Positions 1-13,982 are shown, counted from the first letter of the stretch. The stretch: 64,000 nucleotides of DNA from Dasyornis broadbenti (GCA_013397935.1 VZRN01005169.1:248001-312000), one strand, 5' to 3'. Made by a program: numbers and translations. Notes: a model not told the origin generated them from the letters alone.

Positions 1-1736
1 TGTGGACTAGGATTTTTGAATCTCTAAGAGAGGACATTCATGATGAAGGACCTGCATCAGCAGCTCTGTGGGAGACAGGTCTCCCTGCCTGCCTTGACCT
101 CATCTCCAAGCTCAGCTGTGTTGCAGCATGGAAAGGGAAGTGGGAGCCCAGCATAGAGCCACAGACAGCTCTTCATATGGCTTCACTACCAGGCTTCCTT
201 CCACTGCAGCTGGCTAGGGCCATTTGTTGGGGGCTAGACCAGCTGGTTTCTTCTCACGTGATTACAGTCTTTAAGAGGGAAATGGGTTGTAAAATATGTG
301 TACTGTTTTCTCATATGGAAAAAAATAATGCCTGTGTGTTTCCTCTGGAAAAAAGGAAGCAGATATAGCCCACAGCATATTCATGGAGTACCTCGATCCA
401 TCTGGACTAACCCTGCCTGAATTTCAAAGTTATTTATAGTCATTAACAGCCATTTGAAAAACAAACAGCACCAGCAAAGCTTTTTCTGCCTTTGCCTCAA
501 TAAGATGGGAAGCATAGGGTGATGCATGATGTGTTGGGACTAGAAAAGTTTTATACCCTTTTCAGTCTTAAGGGAGATCTGACTTTGCCCTGTCTAAATG
601 AAAACTCGTCAGTGAACCTCAGTCTTACTAAGTCCTGTGAGTGCTGAGGCAGTCAGACAGACTTCCTAACGCTGAGTGAGACAATTTTAAATGAAGCCAT
701 TGAGAAGGAGTCATTGGTAGCCTCACCAGCTGGTCATGCACTGGGGATGTGAGACCTGAGAGTCAATTAAGCACAGCAGGATTTGACCTTGGCTCCCTCA
801 TCATAAGAAAATGCTCTAAATTCTGATTTCTGGCTATTCTGAGGTAGGACAAGTTGATTATTACGTTGTATGAGTTTTTCCCAGAAATGCCATTGTTGTG
901 GAAACTGGTGTGAAAATTCCCACAGAAGCCCCTCAGCTCAGGTGTATCAGATTTGTTTGCTTTGTTTCCTACCAAAAATCCACCTCACTGGAAAATTCCC
1001 AGTCTTAGGGAACCCTAAGCACTATCCTTATAATCTGCACCCATGGACACATAATTGCAGGTGCATTTTGTTTTCCAGAACTGGGCACAAAGGAACCAGA
1101 GCCTGCAGTTTTGCTAAGCCCTGTGAGAGGCACAAATTATCTTCCCCTGTAACTGAGCACAGCAAATCACACCCACAGTAATTTGCAGGTATAAAAGAAG
1201 AAAATATTTTTAAAAAGAAGAAAAGGTGCCAAGGGCCCATCGCATAGCAGGGATCTGTGTCTGTCAGGTTCAAATGCACAGTCAGAATGTGAAAGGGCAC
1301 AGGGGAGAGAAAGGAGAAGGCATGGGTGAGAAAGAGAAGTAGTTTCAAGCATTTTAAAGCTGTGTCAGGAGAGCAGGAAAGCAAATTGAGGAGGTAAAGT
1401 ACAGTGTGGAGGGCTGTGTGATGTGTAATGAACTCCCTCGCCCTTGATGTCTGCTACTGACCAAAGAGATGGGCACAAGAATGTCCTGTAGCTGAGCCTA
1501 CAGAAATTAAATCAGGTTTAATGCCTTGTCGAGGTTCTTTCATTCTGCTAGTGAAAGTAGTAGAATTCTACTCATTCCACCACTTTTAATTCGTGGCACT
1601 TCTGATGTTGGGAAGCTCAGCTCCTGTGTGACTGGCAAAGAATCCACGTACTAGTTCAAGCCCATGAGCAGGGATGTGCGATTTGACAAGAACTGTTCAA
1701 ACCAAAACCAAGGAGGGCAAACCTATGATGGTGTCA
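1..1736. other. Non-coding upstream DNA
   Basis: I see no gene or recognisable repeat here. The open frames at 870-1181 (+) and 1028-1384 (-) are short, overlap on opposite strands and resemble no protein family. The stretch is either intergenic or intron of a longer FAM107B isoform whose first exons lie to the left. Confidence 0.55.
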
Positions 1737-2110
1737 TGGAATCATAGAACGGCCTAGGAGGCCTGGTTGCTTCCCTGGTGCTGTCATGTCCCCAGGCAGA
1801 GCATCCTTGGCAGCAGTGCTTCAGCTCATGGATCCCCCCCAAGAAGCAGCTCTTGTGTTGCTGTACTTGTTACAGTACTGAGGGATGCATGGATAACTTT
1901 GTCTTTGACCAACCACCTTTGTGAACTGGCAGACCTCAGTCATATCCCTGCTCAGCTGCCTTTCTCCAAACTGCAGTCTCTCTCTTTGTGAGGCAGCTGC
2001 TCCATCCCCTTGACTTCAGTTGTCTTCCTCTGTACCTTCTCCAGCTCCACCAGGTCCCTACTGTTTCTGACGCATCAAAGTTGAGATGATTTGTGCTGGG
2101 TTTGTCCTGT
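1737..2110 (-). mobile_element. CR1 LINE fragment, old, reverse orientation
   Basis: The left end (ATCATAGAACGGCCTAGGAGG) matches the reverse complement of the CR1 3' end. Further right, CTGCCTTTCTCCA...CTGCA and GAGGCAGCTGCTCCATCCCC match the internal CR1 3' region that carries the oligo 'CTCCAGxxCCTTGATCATC'-type motif. The copy is diverged and has small deletions. It is a dead 3' fragment, as is usual for CR1. Confidence 0.7.
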
Positions 2111-5100
2111 AGAGCCATCTGACTCATGTGACAACGTGACACTCTGCATATTAAGAGTAACACAACCCTGGATGATACAATTTGGACACCAAGAATTATC
2201 TCTAACTCATAACATATTGTATATCAATTATTCAATCATTAGCAAACATTTCCTCATTTGTTTGTTTTAATTTTTGCAGTCTGCTTATGAACAGTTTGTG
2301 AACGTAAATGGTACAAAACCCAGGGAACAAATTGTGCTTGGAGTTATCTGCTGAGCTCCCTTTGCCATGAGTTTCTTTCCCTTGTTTGAGTTAAATTCTT
2401 ACTCTAATTTCTTGCACATTCCTTGTTTTTAATCACAGCCTTGTGAGACTCCCCTGGAAATACCTTGCTTGCCTGATCCTAACAAAACAGATCAACTTGC
2501 AGCTGAGTTTAAGTACAGTTGATGAGAAAAGCATTTCGTTGTTTCATCTAAATACCCCCTTCTTGTTTCCTTGCACTGTGAACTGTCTACCTAGCAGATT
2601 ATTTCCTACAGCAGAAAAAAGCCATCAGGCCTTTGATAAGACTCCAGATCTGCTAGGAAAAGCTGTTGTGCTGACAGACCGAATGCTTCCAGCCGCACCC
2701 TTTTCCTCTGTCCTTTCTTGCTATCACTTCAACACAATCCCATGATCCCAGGCACCCAAGTGGATTTGCAGACCCAAGTCCTGTATCCTGTAGTGAGACA
2801 TTGAGCTGTACCAGGGGATTACAGTATCCAGCAATTTAGGTACTGGTTTACTACGGAAATTGGCTGGAATTGTTGCATCATATATGAAATATTACAATCT
2901 CCTAACCCATATGTACAATTTATTAATGATGGTTGAGATGGGAGAAGATAAACTGATGATACAGATATTTGTGCTCTAGAGCCCTGAACGATCTAAAACG
3001 TCAGAAGCAGTGAAATTTAGTCTAATTCTATAGATCTAAATAGCTCAGGATTGTTTTAATTGGGTTATGTATTTAGTTTAAATGAGCATGAGATGGCTCT
3101 AAGTAGCCCCTGAATAATAAGATTAACAAAGGAGATGGATTGAAACCGGAACCAGAACCATTTGTCTAACATTTCCCAGTCAGGGACTTTTGATTACGTC
3201 CCAGTCATTCCCACTTTGGATTTTGAAAACAAAAATCTGGCATATGCCGTCATATGCAAACAGGGCTTCAGGTTCAGTGCCTGGTAAAATCATGTTTGTA
3301 TGCAAGATGTGGCAGGTCCTAGGAGGGCTGGTGACACATGCTAAGCTTCAGCTTGCTCCCTCTGATCCCTTGATCTCAGCGGTCTCTGAAATTAAATGTG
3401 CCACAGGGAACACTTTTGCCAGCCCTCTTCCATGCACTTAATTGCTAACAAAATGTGTATCTCCACTCTGGATGCTGTGAGACCAGGACAGTGACATCAG
3501 TGGACAAAACCAAGGGGCCATGAGTAAGCACTACTGAGCCTCCCTCTCCAAAATCCATTCCGTTAACACAAACATAAACTAGAAAAAAACATTGATTTTC
3601 CACTCTGTCTCTTTCTGGAAATGAACATATGGAAAAACACCACTCATCCTAGGAGATGAATGAAATATCCCTTCACTGCCATCCAGTCCAGGGAATACAG
3701 ACAATGAGAGACACACGGGGGAGGACCTGGTGTTAAAGGCAATGGAAATGCCATGTATCCAGGCTTTAATGCATAGGAAGCTGCCATAAGGAAGAACAAA
3801 CAGAATCACCCACATTACAGGGTCTGCCAGGATCATCAAAAGTCTAACGTCAGTTTTTCTAGGAGAATTGGTATTTCCAAAAGAAGATTTTTTTTCCCTC
3901 CAGAAACAGGTTTTTGGACTAAATGGAAATATTTGTTAAAAGTTTTAGGAAGGCATGGGGGTTTTGGATAATACATGAACAACCCCCCCCAAAATGTTAG
4001 ATTTTAAACTGAAACAGAATTGTTTTCAAGGTTTTGTTTAAATATTTTGCAAGAGAACCAGAAATTATGTCTGAACAGCTCTTTTTATCAGATCAGAGTC
4101 AGCTTGAGTATTGTATTGTACGTCCATCCAAGTGCTGCACTTTCCCCTTATGATTTCCACAGCTCAAGGACATTTAGTCTGAATGAAAACTAAATGCTTT
4201 CTTCAGGGCCATGATGGTGAGCAAATACACTGGGAAAACTCCATTCCTCTCTGCAGCCAAGTTGTTTGTTCTCTCACTTCTAGGGCTCTATTTTTGTAAA
4301 GATTCATTTCTGACGTTTTCTAACCACCTTTTATTTCCACAGGACACTGAAGTGAATTATTTCACTACTACGTTTCCAGGAAAAGCCAGCAGGAAGCTCT
4401 TTGTTTCCCTTTCTTCCTCCTTTGTGCTAAGGGGATTTATTTAATACAGCTGGGAGGTCAGGCCCCCAGAGGTCTATTTGTACGTAATTCTACAACTGCC
4501 TTGCATTATAAAAGAATGCAAATGCAATATGTATTGACTCTACGGGTCACAGTGGCACATCTTGTTTGGGGAAATATAGAAGTTATCTGTAAGTACATAA
4601 ATAAGGGAGTCCACTGAAGTATGCTGTATTTACAGGGTGCCTCTGCCTTAGTTAACAGCACAGAACAGACAGCTGATCAAAACCAGAATACAAATGGTAT
4701 AAATTTGAGGGAATTACAAGGAGATCATTCAGATTTAAATCCTTTGATAAAAGGGCCCACAATTTAGCTAGATGAGTCCTGTAGCCATGTAAATGAGAGC
4801 AGAGCTTTTTATTGGACCTATTTGTTTCAGTAATTGTTTGTAGTCTCACCACTCAGCCTTTTATCTATACTTAAAAAACACTCTGTAGCTTTTTTTGAAG
4901 TGAAATTAATGTTTTGATGAATCCTGCTAGAAATTAAAGCAGGATTACAAAACCAGAATGCAATAAAGGATACTGGGTACTCAGGGAGAGATGAAACCTC
5001 ATTTTGACTAAGTTGTCATTTGGATTATTTTTCCTGACAGCCAGGAACTGTGGACCTAACTAAAATAAAGAATCTCTTGCTGATTTTGAGGGGTCTTGGG

Positions 5101-8100
5101 TTAAGCAATATTGCTGACAGAAGAGAAGCTGATAGAAGTTTGCCCCCATTGATCATAGGATAATGTTTTACATAAGAATAACTGTACTAAGTGACAGTGA
5201 TTAACATTTACAAAAAAATTTACTAACCAGTGTAGAATGAGAAGATTATTGAGCTTTGCAATTTCTTGCCAAAATATACTGCCAGAGTCTCACATGAATG
5301 TAAGGGGAGGCTGGACAGGTCCAAGGGAAAAAAAATCAATGGAGAGCTATATCTAGAAATCTTCATCTTTTTGTAGAAATTAGTAGAAATCTGCAGTTCA
5401 GGAGGCTGTCGGTGTCTAGGGACTGTGACTGGAGTACCATGTATGTTTGCCCTTTTGTTGTAGTATTTCTTGGGAATCTACTTTTGTAAATGGGTCGAGA
5501 CAGATTTTTAACCTGAACACTGCAGCCGCTCTTACAGTCTTTTTATGTCTTTATATTGTGATTGATCAGGAGGAAGTGCAAGAAAGGCTCCCAAGAGGAT
5601 CCTGTGAGGCCTGTCCACAGGACAGGCAATGCTTCCTTGGGCTGGCAATGTAGGCTGAGGTTGAGGAAGGATGATCAGAGTGTAGTCCCACCATGACCTG
5701 GGCTGAGTGCTCCTCTTTCTATCATCTGACATTCCAATCTACCTTGGCACAAGTTAATGGTCTAGCAAACAGCTCCCACAGATGACAGCAGCAATGAGTC
5801 AGATTGTTGATTTCCCATGGAGATGTCAAAATCCACTTGGTATTTGGAGCTGGATGAGCAATAAACTTTTCTTAGACAGAAATAAATGCTTGGAATAAAC
5901 CTAATCTGGGACTTTAATGCATAATTAGAATAAGTCATTAATGTTACATTGAGTCAAACTGCCACATAACCTTGGTATGGGTTAACAGATTCCATAGATT
6001 TAATTGCTAGATGCACATTTTCCCCTGAATGAAACAAGCCCTCCTGTTTCTTCCTATTTATCCACGTGAAAATACAAATCTTCAAATAAAAGTCACCTAT
6101 CTACTAGTGCTCAAACAGTTTTTAAATTTGTCTAAAGTCAACATGCAATGTAATGCTTTCTCCAGAGAAAGGGTGCTTAAAAAAGTCAAGGTTCAAGACA
6201 GGCCAGACCTCAGGCAGGAACTGCAAAGCTGGACTTGGGTGCTGTGAAAGACAAAGGAGATATATTCATTCACAGAGTTATAAGATGGACTAACTCATCT
6301 CCATCAGCACTGATGTGTTCAACTCACCCAGCAATGCAAAACATAATTTATCTGCCTAACACAAAAAAATGTTAAGATAAGCTCGTCCCTTTTCCATTTG
6401 CTCTCTCACATTCATTGATCTCATAAATTAAATGTCTTTCCTGTATCTTGGCATGGCCGTGAAGCATCTCCCAAGGGTTTCTGTAGCAGACTGGGGACTC
6501 TAAAGTGACTTAGCCAACACCTTTCCTAAGGTTGTCACCTGAAATGTCATACGTGTGGTTCTTGCAGATGGAAATACAAGTAATTCTACTGACGGGCAGA
6601 ACTTTCAAACTGATTTTTAGAACTGATTGTGGTGAAATAACAGCCAATGTTAACAGGAGTGGTGATGTGTTTGTCCTTTGGAAATCACATGAAAATCATA
6701 AGGAAACTGGTCTGAAAATGCTTAGCTTCACTCTTGAGTATTCATGTTTACTTTATGTAGGAATGATTTACCTCACTTCATGTTCACTGGGAAAGTCACT
6801 TCTTGAATTGTACTCTCCAATAATTGAGGAGACGTGCAGGATTAGATCAGGATTTATAATGAGGGGAGAGCAGCCCTGAGGCAGATGCTCTTAAGCAGAG
6901 CTATAATTTACTGGCAACCTTATCTAAGATATGGTCAGTCAATATGAAAGCCTCAGAGGACTTCAGGGTAGCCACAGTGTCAATCAACCCGCTGATTTCT
7001 TCATAAGGAATACCAGCTGGTTACTAAACCACAGGGGGCAGACAATGAAAATGAAGAGTTAGGGACAGAATAATGATTTATTTCAAGTGGGAAACCAGGA
7101 AAAAAGTTTGAAACCTATTTCAGTTAATTGCTTGTGTTGCTGTCATTGCTCCATTATTATTTGTAGCAGAATTGGTGACAAGAGACTCGGCTGAAACTGT
7201 AAACTGATTAAGCTGAAGTGGACCTATTGTGCTCACACTGTGCCTTCACTACCCACTGCTTAAGGCTCTGATACAGCGTTCTCCATATTTTCTTTCTTGA
7301 TTGTACACAATACACTCACGCACAACCCAGCTTCTCAGCCATGGCTGGAAGTGCAGGCCATGGCTCTGCTTTCTCTCGGGATTCTATCCCATTTACCTTG
7401 TCTCTTCAGCTTCTTCCCACAGTGCTCCCCATGGGTCGAGAGGACCAAGATTCCCATAATGAATGACTCACTGAGAAAGAATCAGAGAGACTTTGAACTT
7501 ATTTTAGCACAACTTCCCCAGGAAGAATGACCCCAGAAATCCGAAATGCACACACGGCCAGAGATAATTCAGGCAGAATTTCATGGTGTAACTGCCAAAG
7601 ATAGGCCTGAGCCAGCCAGAGATGCCATGGGGTGATTATAGACCCAGTTCTGGGGTGGACACACACTCCAGTGTGCAGCCTGGCTGTTACTGGGACAGTG
7701 AGAACCTGGAGCTCTGACTCCTGTTCCCAGAACTGATACTAGCCCAATGTGTTGGCTTGGAACTCTCTGTCAACCCTACCACTTCCCTAAATCATCTGCC
7801 ATCCTGCAGCTTTTTCTGTTTTTCTAGGAAATTATGGGAAACCAGGGCAGCTTGGCTATATTAAGGATTTCTAGGTGCTCACTAACTGTTGTGTTACGAT
7901 AAAATGGGCTAACGTGCCCATGCGAGGGGATTTGCATACATTCAAAACTCTTTGGGCATGGACCCACTGGTTCTGCAGAGCTTGCACAGAAGGTCTGAGA
8001 TGCTGAGCTTGCTCAAGACACTCTGCTTGACACAGCATAACCCATGTTCATGCATTTCTGCATAGGAAATCACACATAGAAATATAGGGAACTCAACACC

Positions 8101-11100
8101 TAGAAACTAAACTTTCTGCTTTTAGATATCAAAGGCCAGTAAGTGGAATTTTTTTCTTTTTTCACTTTATTTTTAGGCATGGTGACTTCTAATTCTCCCA
8201 TTAACTTCAGCTAGGGTTGGCAATTGAAAATCTAGATTTTCATCTCTAAATTAGTCATGCTTATATAGTCAGGTAATGGGCATGCTGCCAACACCATGGT
8301 TATTGATATCTTACAGTACCAGCTACTAGGAAGAAAATTAACTCTATCCCAGCCAAAAGCAGGACAAGTTGTTAGGTTTAAGCAGGACTTTAGGATCCTG
8401 CATGGAAGATAATGTAGATCCATATGCACGATTCTCTGCAAGTGTGGACACAGCCCATGGAAAGTCTCCAGAGTGCAATCATTATGGCACAAAAGACAGA
8501 AACAAAGCTACCTGTCCCTTGTAATTTGCATGTACTTTATGGTTTAGAGCACAGAGAATATCTGTCTATCTTTCCTTTCATGGAGGAAAGAACACTTGAT
8601 TATTTCTTGTAGTGGGAAATGATACGAGATTGTCTGCTCCAATTGCTGTAGGGCCACCCTGAGTACAGACTGCTTGTTAACAGCCTGTCATCCTGGGTAA
8701 ATAAACTAGCTTGGGAATGGAAAAATTTGCCCAGCCTTCACAACAGTCCAGATGTGTCCTGGCTGGAGGTAGGGACAGACCCCCTCAGAGGCTTTGTCTA
8801 CGTTTTTCTGGGTCTCCAGCTATTACAGCTGTATTTTCACAGTGTTTCTCGTGTCATCCCTGGGAAGACAGCTGGGCTTGTCTTTATAGGCCCAGTGGAA
8901 GCAAATTCCTTGTGATCTCCACAGGAACAGGGGCAGTTTTCCAGTCTTCATCAGGTTTTGTTGCTTCCTCTCATCTAAAAGACAAGCAGAAATGCCGGCT
9001 CAGTCTAAACTAATTTGAGGGCTGTGGTAATTTTGACAACGGCTTAATGAGCTGTGCGAGGCTTTCTGTGTCAGACCTGACTTGAAAGAAGTCAAATAAG
9101 AAGGAATTCTGGTATCATTACCTGCAGCACCTCAAGGCTTTGACCCTACAGAGGATGACAGTGACATGTTATTGAATCTGTTAAAATATTCTGCATTACA
9201 ACCCTAAGCCCACCTATAACTGTATGTTTGAGGATTTCCCCAGAAAAGTGCCATGGAATGCTAGGAACTGTATATTTGTAATACATAGGATGTGTGTCCT
9301 TTCCACAGACCCTGTGTCCTTCAGGATCAAACCGACATGTTGGCACAGAGATCTTGGTGCCTGCTTGCCTGTGCCAGTGACAGGGGTATAGTTTGTGTTA
9401 CTAGAATTACATAAGATCACTATAATGACACGAGAAGACAAACAAAGGCACATAAAACCGGCAAGATTAGTGGAGATGGTGGCCAGAAAACCACAATCCA
9501 AGCATGTCTATAATTTTGTGACCTAATCTTGTGAGACCTTGAGGTTCTACAGGTCAATATCTAATTTTGTCTGAAGATGAACCCCACCTTATATCTTCTA
9601 TCTGCAAATTTCAAACTATGCCAGCAAGGTAGTCACACTTATTTTATCCGTTCTACTAGACCAAAATCTGAGGCAAAATATTTTATTTCAGGTGGCCCAG
9701 TGAGTAAGTAGGGGAGGCAACATGAGAAGCTGGGTCTTAAGTCCTAGCAGAAGGAGTGCAGAATAGTTCTTCAGAGGCCAGACTACAGGCAGGGATACAA
9801 ATCAGTCTCCAAAAGAGTGATCAAATGAAACTCTGCTGTTGGAAGGCAAATTAAATCCCCTTTTTTCTGCAGCCTAGGGAATGAGCATATTTTGGATCCA
9901 ACTGTGTGACATTAATCACAATATGGAATATTTGAGCCAAAGGTCAGCCACAGGGGGCCAACTATTAACATATGGGATTTATCTATCTACTTCTTCCATA
10001 AAGATGCAGCATGCTGGATAATTAAACTTCTCAGTGCCAGAGTGGAGGGTAGTCTGTTTTTTTCCACTGCTCTTTGTGATTCGATCCAGAACCATTTCCT
10101 TTCACTGTATGCTCAGAAGGGGAGGAAACAAAGGTGGCATCCTGATCTTCATTATTAATACACAGGAAAACTTGGAGGAAATCCCTTTTATGCCCCTGGC
10201 TTTATGTAAAGAAAACCCTGCAAGCTCCAAAGTCATATTTTTCAGCTCCTATACATACATTCATACACCTACGTGCATAGCAGATGTTTCTTCAAATACT
10301 TAACTGATGTTTCTGCAAAATTATGGTATGGAAAAACATTCATAGCAACCTGCATTCCAGTTGATTTACTTCTATTAAATTAAAAATCTAGAAAAAAAAT
10401 TACATTTAAAGTGGCTACAGGGGAATAAGGAAAACCACAGTCTCCCATGATTCAAGTCAGTGCTTCTCCACATTAAGGAATAAACAGAATAAAAATCCTG
10501 GTGTACAGGCAGCACTCAACTCCTGTTTGCAAAGGGGAGCAGGCAACAGGAAGCCATTTTGCAAATCTGGGTGAAAGAATTACACAAAGCTATAGAAATT
10601 CTGAGGAAAGCATCTAGCTGAAGCTGGTCAGGTGCTGCCTTGTACAACCAGCAGAAGCACTTCCAAACCAATTAATCCAGTTCTAATACAGATACTTAAG
10701 GTAGGAGACACAAATCTCTCTCTGAGGGTACCTACCTCTTCCACAGCCTTCATGACCTGCTTAGACGAGACGTCTGCTTGCAGACAGCTAAAACCAAGCA
10801 AGGGGAATCCCACAGCAGCTGACTCCACTTGTGTCTGCCACTGTAAAATACTCCACCTTGTTTCTGCTACTGTAAAATTTTTATTACCATTATTTAAGGT
10901 TATAATGCGGTAACACTCAAAGGCCAGGTATGGTGCAGGCATGGTATAAAACGCAATTCCCTGCCTCACAAACAGGGATTTAAATTAAAAGATGATTTTG
11001 CTTTTAATCCTGCAGTTTGACTAACAAGAAATGCAAGCAGCAACAGGCAATTAAAAGACATAATACTTGATTCACGAGATACCAAAATGCCAAAGTACAT

Positions 11101-13650
11101 ACTACATATGTCCCATGACAATCGTATGATAGAATGTTTATACACTTTTGGCTATAATATTAATAAGAAGGGAATTTTTTCATGTTAAGTATTTCCAGTG
11201 AATCCTTCTGTCTAAAATGCAGCCAGTTTATTATTTTTTAAAAAATTCCAATACACTGCTTTTCGTTTAAAAAGAAATGGCCATGTTTTATATTTGTATA
11301 TTGCTTTTCATCTAAAAATATCCCTGAGGCCTTTTCAAGTGCTTTCTACAGTTTCAATACCCACAGTGCTGAGGGGAGAAGGCTTGTCATGTGTAAAATA
11401 CAGTTGTTGCCAAATTTCTTCATCACGTGAACCACGGACTGTAATTTTCACGTGGCCAAAAGGCAAGTGGCACATACAATGTGCCTTAAAGAAAGAACAG
11501 GAATTCCAGGAATGTCAGTGGCTCACAGATGGGAGACAATGCTGACCACTCATGGGTTCCTCTCTTAGGGGCTGCAGCTGAGCTGGTCTGACTCATTCCC
11601 CTGCCAGGGGTCTGAGGTACCAGGCAGCTCTTGCACCAAAACCAGGCAAGGTGATGACTCAAGTTATCCCTTAAATTGCTCATGAGAGGTTTGACTCAGA
11701 GTTATCATTTGACCACTCTCTTTTATGAGGCACTGAGTGAGGAATTAAGACAACAGGATAACAGGTTGATCTCAGCCATTGCTGGTCTTCAGGTGTGTCC
11801 TCGGTGAGTCCTTTCAACTTTCTGTCCCTCCTAAATCTTCTCCTTTCCCACTTATATCCAGCTATATTTTTCAAGTCTGGATACAGCCATGATAGCTGTT
11901 GCACAGCATTACAGTAATTTCACAAAGCACAAGAGAATTGTGTGTGTATGGACTTTGCTAAAACTGCACCTGCCAATGACGGTGCATAACCACACGCTTA
12001 AACTGAATGTAACTCTGGAATAAAACACCATGAAAAATGCCTGTGCTCCTTTGACAAGCCATTGCAAGACACCCAGAGTTTTTTGTAATTTTGCTTCAGA
12101 AAAGTGTTACATTCCATTTAAAGGTGTGGATGTGCAGGATCTGCTGGGAAGACCATACATAGCACAACAAAATAGCTGTCTGAGCCAAGGAAGGGTTGGG
12201 AAACACTGATGTTAAGTGTCAGATTTCAGAGCAGGGACAAGTGCCTGTGCAGTGTCTGAGGCAACAGAGACAAAAAGTTGATCAGGGCTACTACAAAGTG
12301 TCTTTAAAATACAAATGGTTAATGCCTGCATACAGAAATTATATGGAGAGGTCTGTAAGGTCAAGAATGCAAAAGATGGGGAAATCCAGCATTCTGCTGG
12401 CCTTGCAGTTAATTTTATTTCGTTGCTGTTTACAATTTTCTGGCCATAAACTATTTCCCCCTCCCATGCTTCGGACGGAGGGTTGCTCACAGACCAGGGA
12501 ACTAATCAATATTTATACTGCCTCATTCGTCCAAGCACATAATTTTACCACATTTATTAAAAAAAAAATCAATTTTTGTGAGGTTTTTCTCCATAGAGTG
12601 TCCATGAGCACTACATACAGAACAACTATATCTCACAACACTCCTATAAAGGAAAGAGTGCTAGAGAACGAGGCTGACATCTTGAACATGGACAACACAA
12701 ATGGCTGTCCACTTTGGCATGTCACAGGGGACTTTTGGAGGAGCATTTAGTATTTTTCAACATTTCGTTTGTTCACATGACAGCTCTGGTTGGGTATGTT
12801 GGTGATTGGCAGCAGGCTTGAATTGAACCAGATGTGACAATGGCCACTGGTGCCCTGGATCTCATCTATTTCCTAGGTTTCACCCCGGCTGCCGTTTACT
12901 CCTAGTGGAAGAACTCCTGCTCAAAAAGATCTGATCAGTCTTTTAGTACATACCAGCACTCCGGTTTTCAGCCCTGCCTCACAGAAAACGTATTTCTCCC
13001 AGCTCACTAGCTGCCCTTCCCATGCTGGGGCAGTGGTTTATTTAGGGTAAATTCGGTGGAAATAGCACCACCTACTGAGCACCCAACACTCTTCCTGCTG
13101 GGACTTCTGCGGCTGGGGGTTTTGCAGGGGAAGGGTCTGTCTCCGCAGCCCAAGGGATGCTGAATGCTCAGCTCCTCAAATTACTGAGCTCCCCAGATCA
13201 GGCTGAAGCTTTCCATCCCTGAGATGACTCCAGTCGCTGTGCTGTGATTCAAGTCATCTGCTTTGAAGAAACGCAAAATAATCCTAGTGATAAATATACA
13301 AAAGACATCTATTTAATCCCAGTGTGTACCCCAGTTTGTAAACACATTTCATCCCCAAATGTCTTTCTTTGTTTGGGCTCATTCCCAAAGTCTGTGCACA
13401 GTATGCCGTGTCCCAGACTCTTTCTCATGTCCCCATCGTGTAGTGCTCGCTCGGAGACAGATTTTGGGCACACGGTACACGTTTTGGCAGCCTGGCTGTG
13501 ACCTCTTGGCCTTTTACTTAGATGGGGACCTTAATTCCTACAGAATGAACGGTGAGAACATCCACAGGGACAGGGCTCCAGGACACGGGAAGGAACCACT
13601 CGGGGTTAAGTTAAAGGCAGGCACAGCTAGGAGATTCTCTTCCACGGAGT
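2111..13650. other. Non-coding DNA upstream of the CpG island
   Basis: No exon or intact element was recognised. The longest frame, 12196-12750 (+, 184 codons), begins at a non-ATG codon and shows no family, domain or conserved pattern, so I read it as chance. Small features within it are the 18-bp palindrome at 8225-8242, an 8-bp-arm hairpin at 5609-5627 and a C8 run near 3984. The + strand here looks relatively rich in A and C compared with the region after 14.4 kb. Confidence 0.55.
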
Positions 13651-13654
13651 GAGC

Positions 13655-13668
13655 AGTGGCTCCCGCAG
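13655..13668 (+). other. Candidate alternative first-exon 3' end with strong donor
   Basis: CCCGCAG|GTGAGC at 13668/13669 is nearly a perfect vertebrate donor and lies at the left edge of the CpG island. It could end an alternative first exon or an exon of a longer upstream transcript. The exon start is unknown, so only the last bases are given. It could also be a chance match in GC-rich DNA. Confidence 0.3.
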
Positions 13669-13734
13669 GTGAGCGCGGCCGCTCCGCAGACCCACGGCCC
13701 CAAGCAGGAGTTTGAGAACCGCCCGTAGCTGGCC

Positions 13735-13740
13735 CACGTG
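13735..13740. promoter_or_regulatory. CACGTG E-box in CpG island
   Basis: This is a perfect palindromic E-box with flanks CC and CG, of the USF/MYC class. It lies about 165 bases before the TGACTCAGC element. On the reverse strand it also holds the ACGTG core of a hypoxia-response element. Short motif, so function is only a suggestion. Confidence 0.3.
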
Positions 13741-13899
13741 CGCCGTCCCTCTCGGGGCGAGCCCGTGGAGCCGGGCCCAGGCCGCCACACAACCCCCGTT
13801 TTTCACCCGTTTCCCTCGGGATTTCCCCCCCAGCCATCCCCGCCACCCCGGATTTTTCCACGCCTGACAACAAAGGAGGCGGCAGGGAGGCAGCGGCGG

Positions 13900-13908
13900 T
13901 GACTCAGC
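13900..13908 (+). promoter_or_regulatory. AP-1 / antioxidant-response-type element
   Basis: TGACTCAGC contains the AP-1 core TGACTCA and also fits the antioxidant-response core TGACnnnGC, bound by NRF2/MAF or NF-E2 type factors. It sits directly before the GC boxes in the presumed promoter core. The motif match is direct; binding is inferred. Confidence 0.45.
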
Positions 13909-13910
13909 GC

Positions 13911-13945
13911 CGGGCCCGCCCCCGGCCCGCCCCGCCGCTCCCCTC
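13911..13945 (+). promoter_or_regulatory. GC-box cluster (Sp1/KLF type)
   Basis: Several overlapping CCCGCCCC and CCGCCCC matches occur in the last 35 bases before the N gap. Such clusters mark cores of TATA-less CpG-island promoters. The sequence breaks off at the gap, so further copies may be missing from the assembly. Confidence 0.55.
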
Positions 13946-13946
13946 A

Positions 13947-13982
13947 NNNNNNNNNNNNNNNNNNNNNNNNNNNNNNNNNNNN
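13947..13982. other. Assembly gap (36 N)
   Basis: A run of 36 unknown bases interrupts the CpG island between the GC boxes and the candidate first exon. Very GC-rich promoter DNA is often missing from assemblies, and the real missing length may differ from 36. Confidence 0.98.

Noticed and set aside
12196..12750. 184-codon forward frame upstream of the island, considered as the long-isoform FAM107B exon
   Set aside because: It starts at a non-ATG codon, its sequence shows no FAM107-like features, and no convincing splice pair bounds it.
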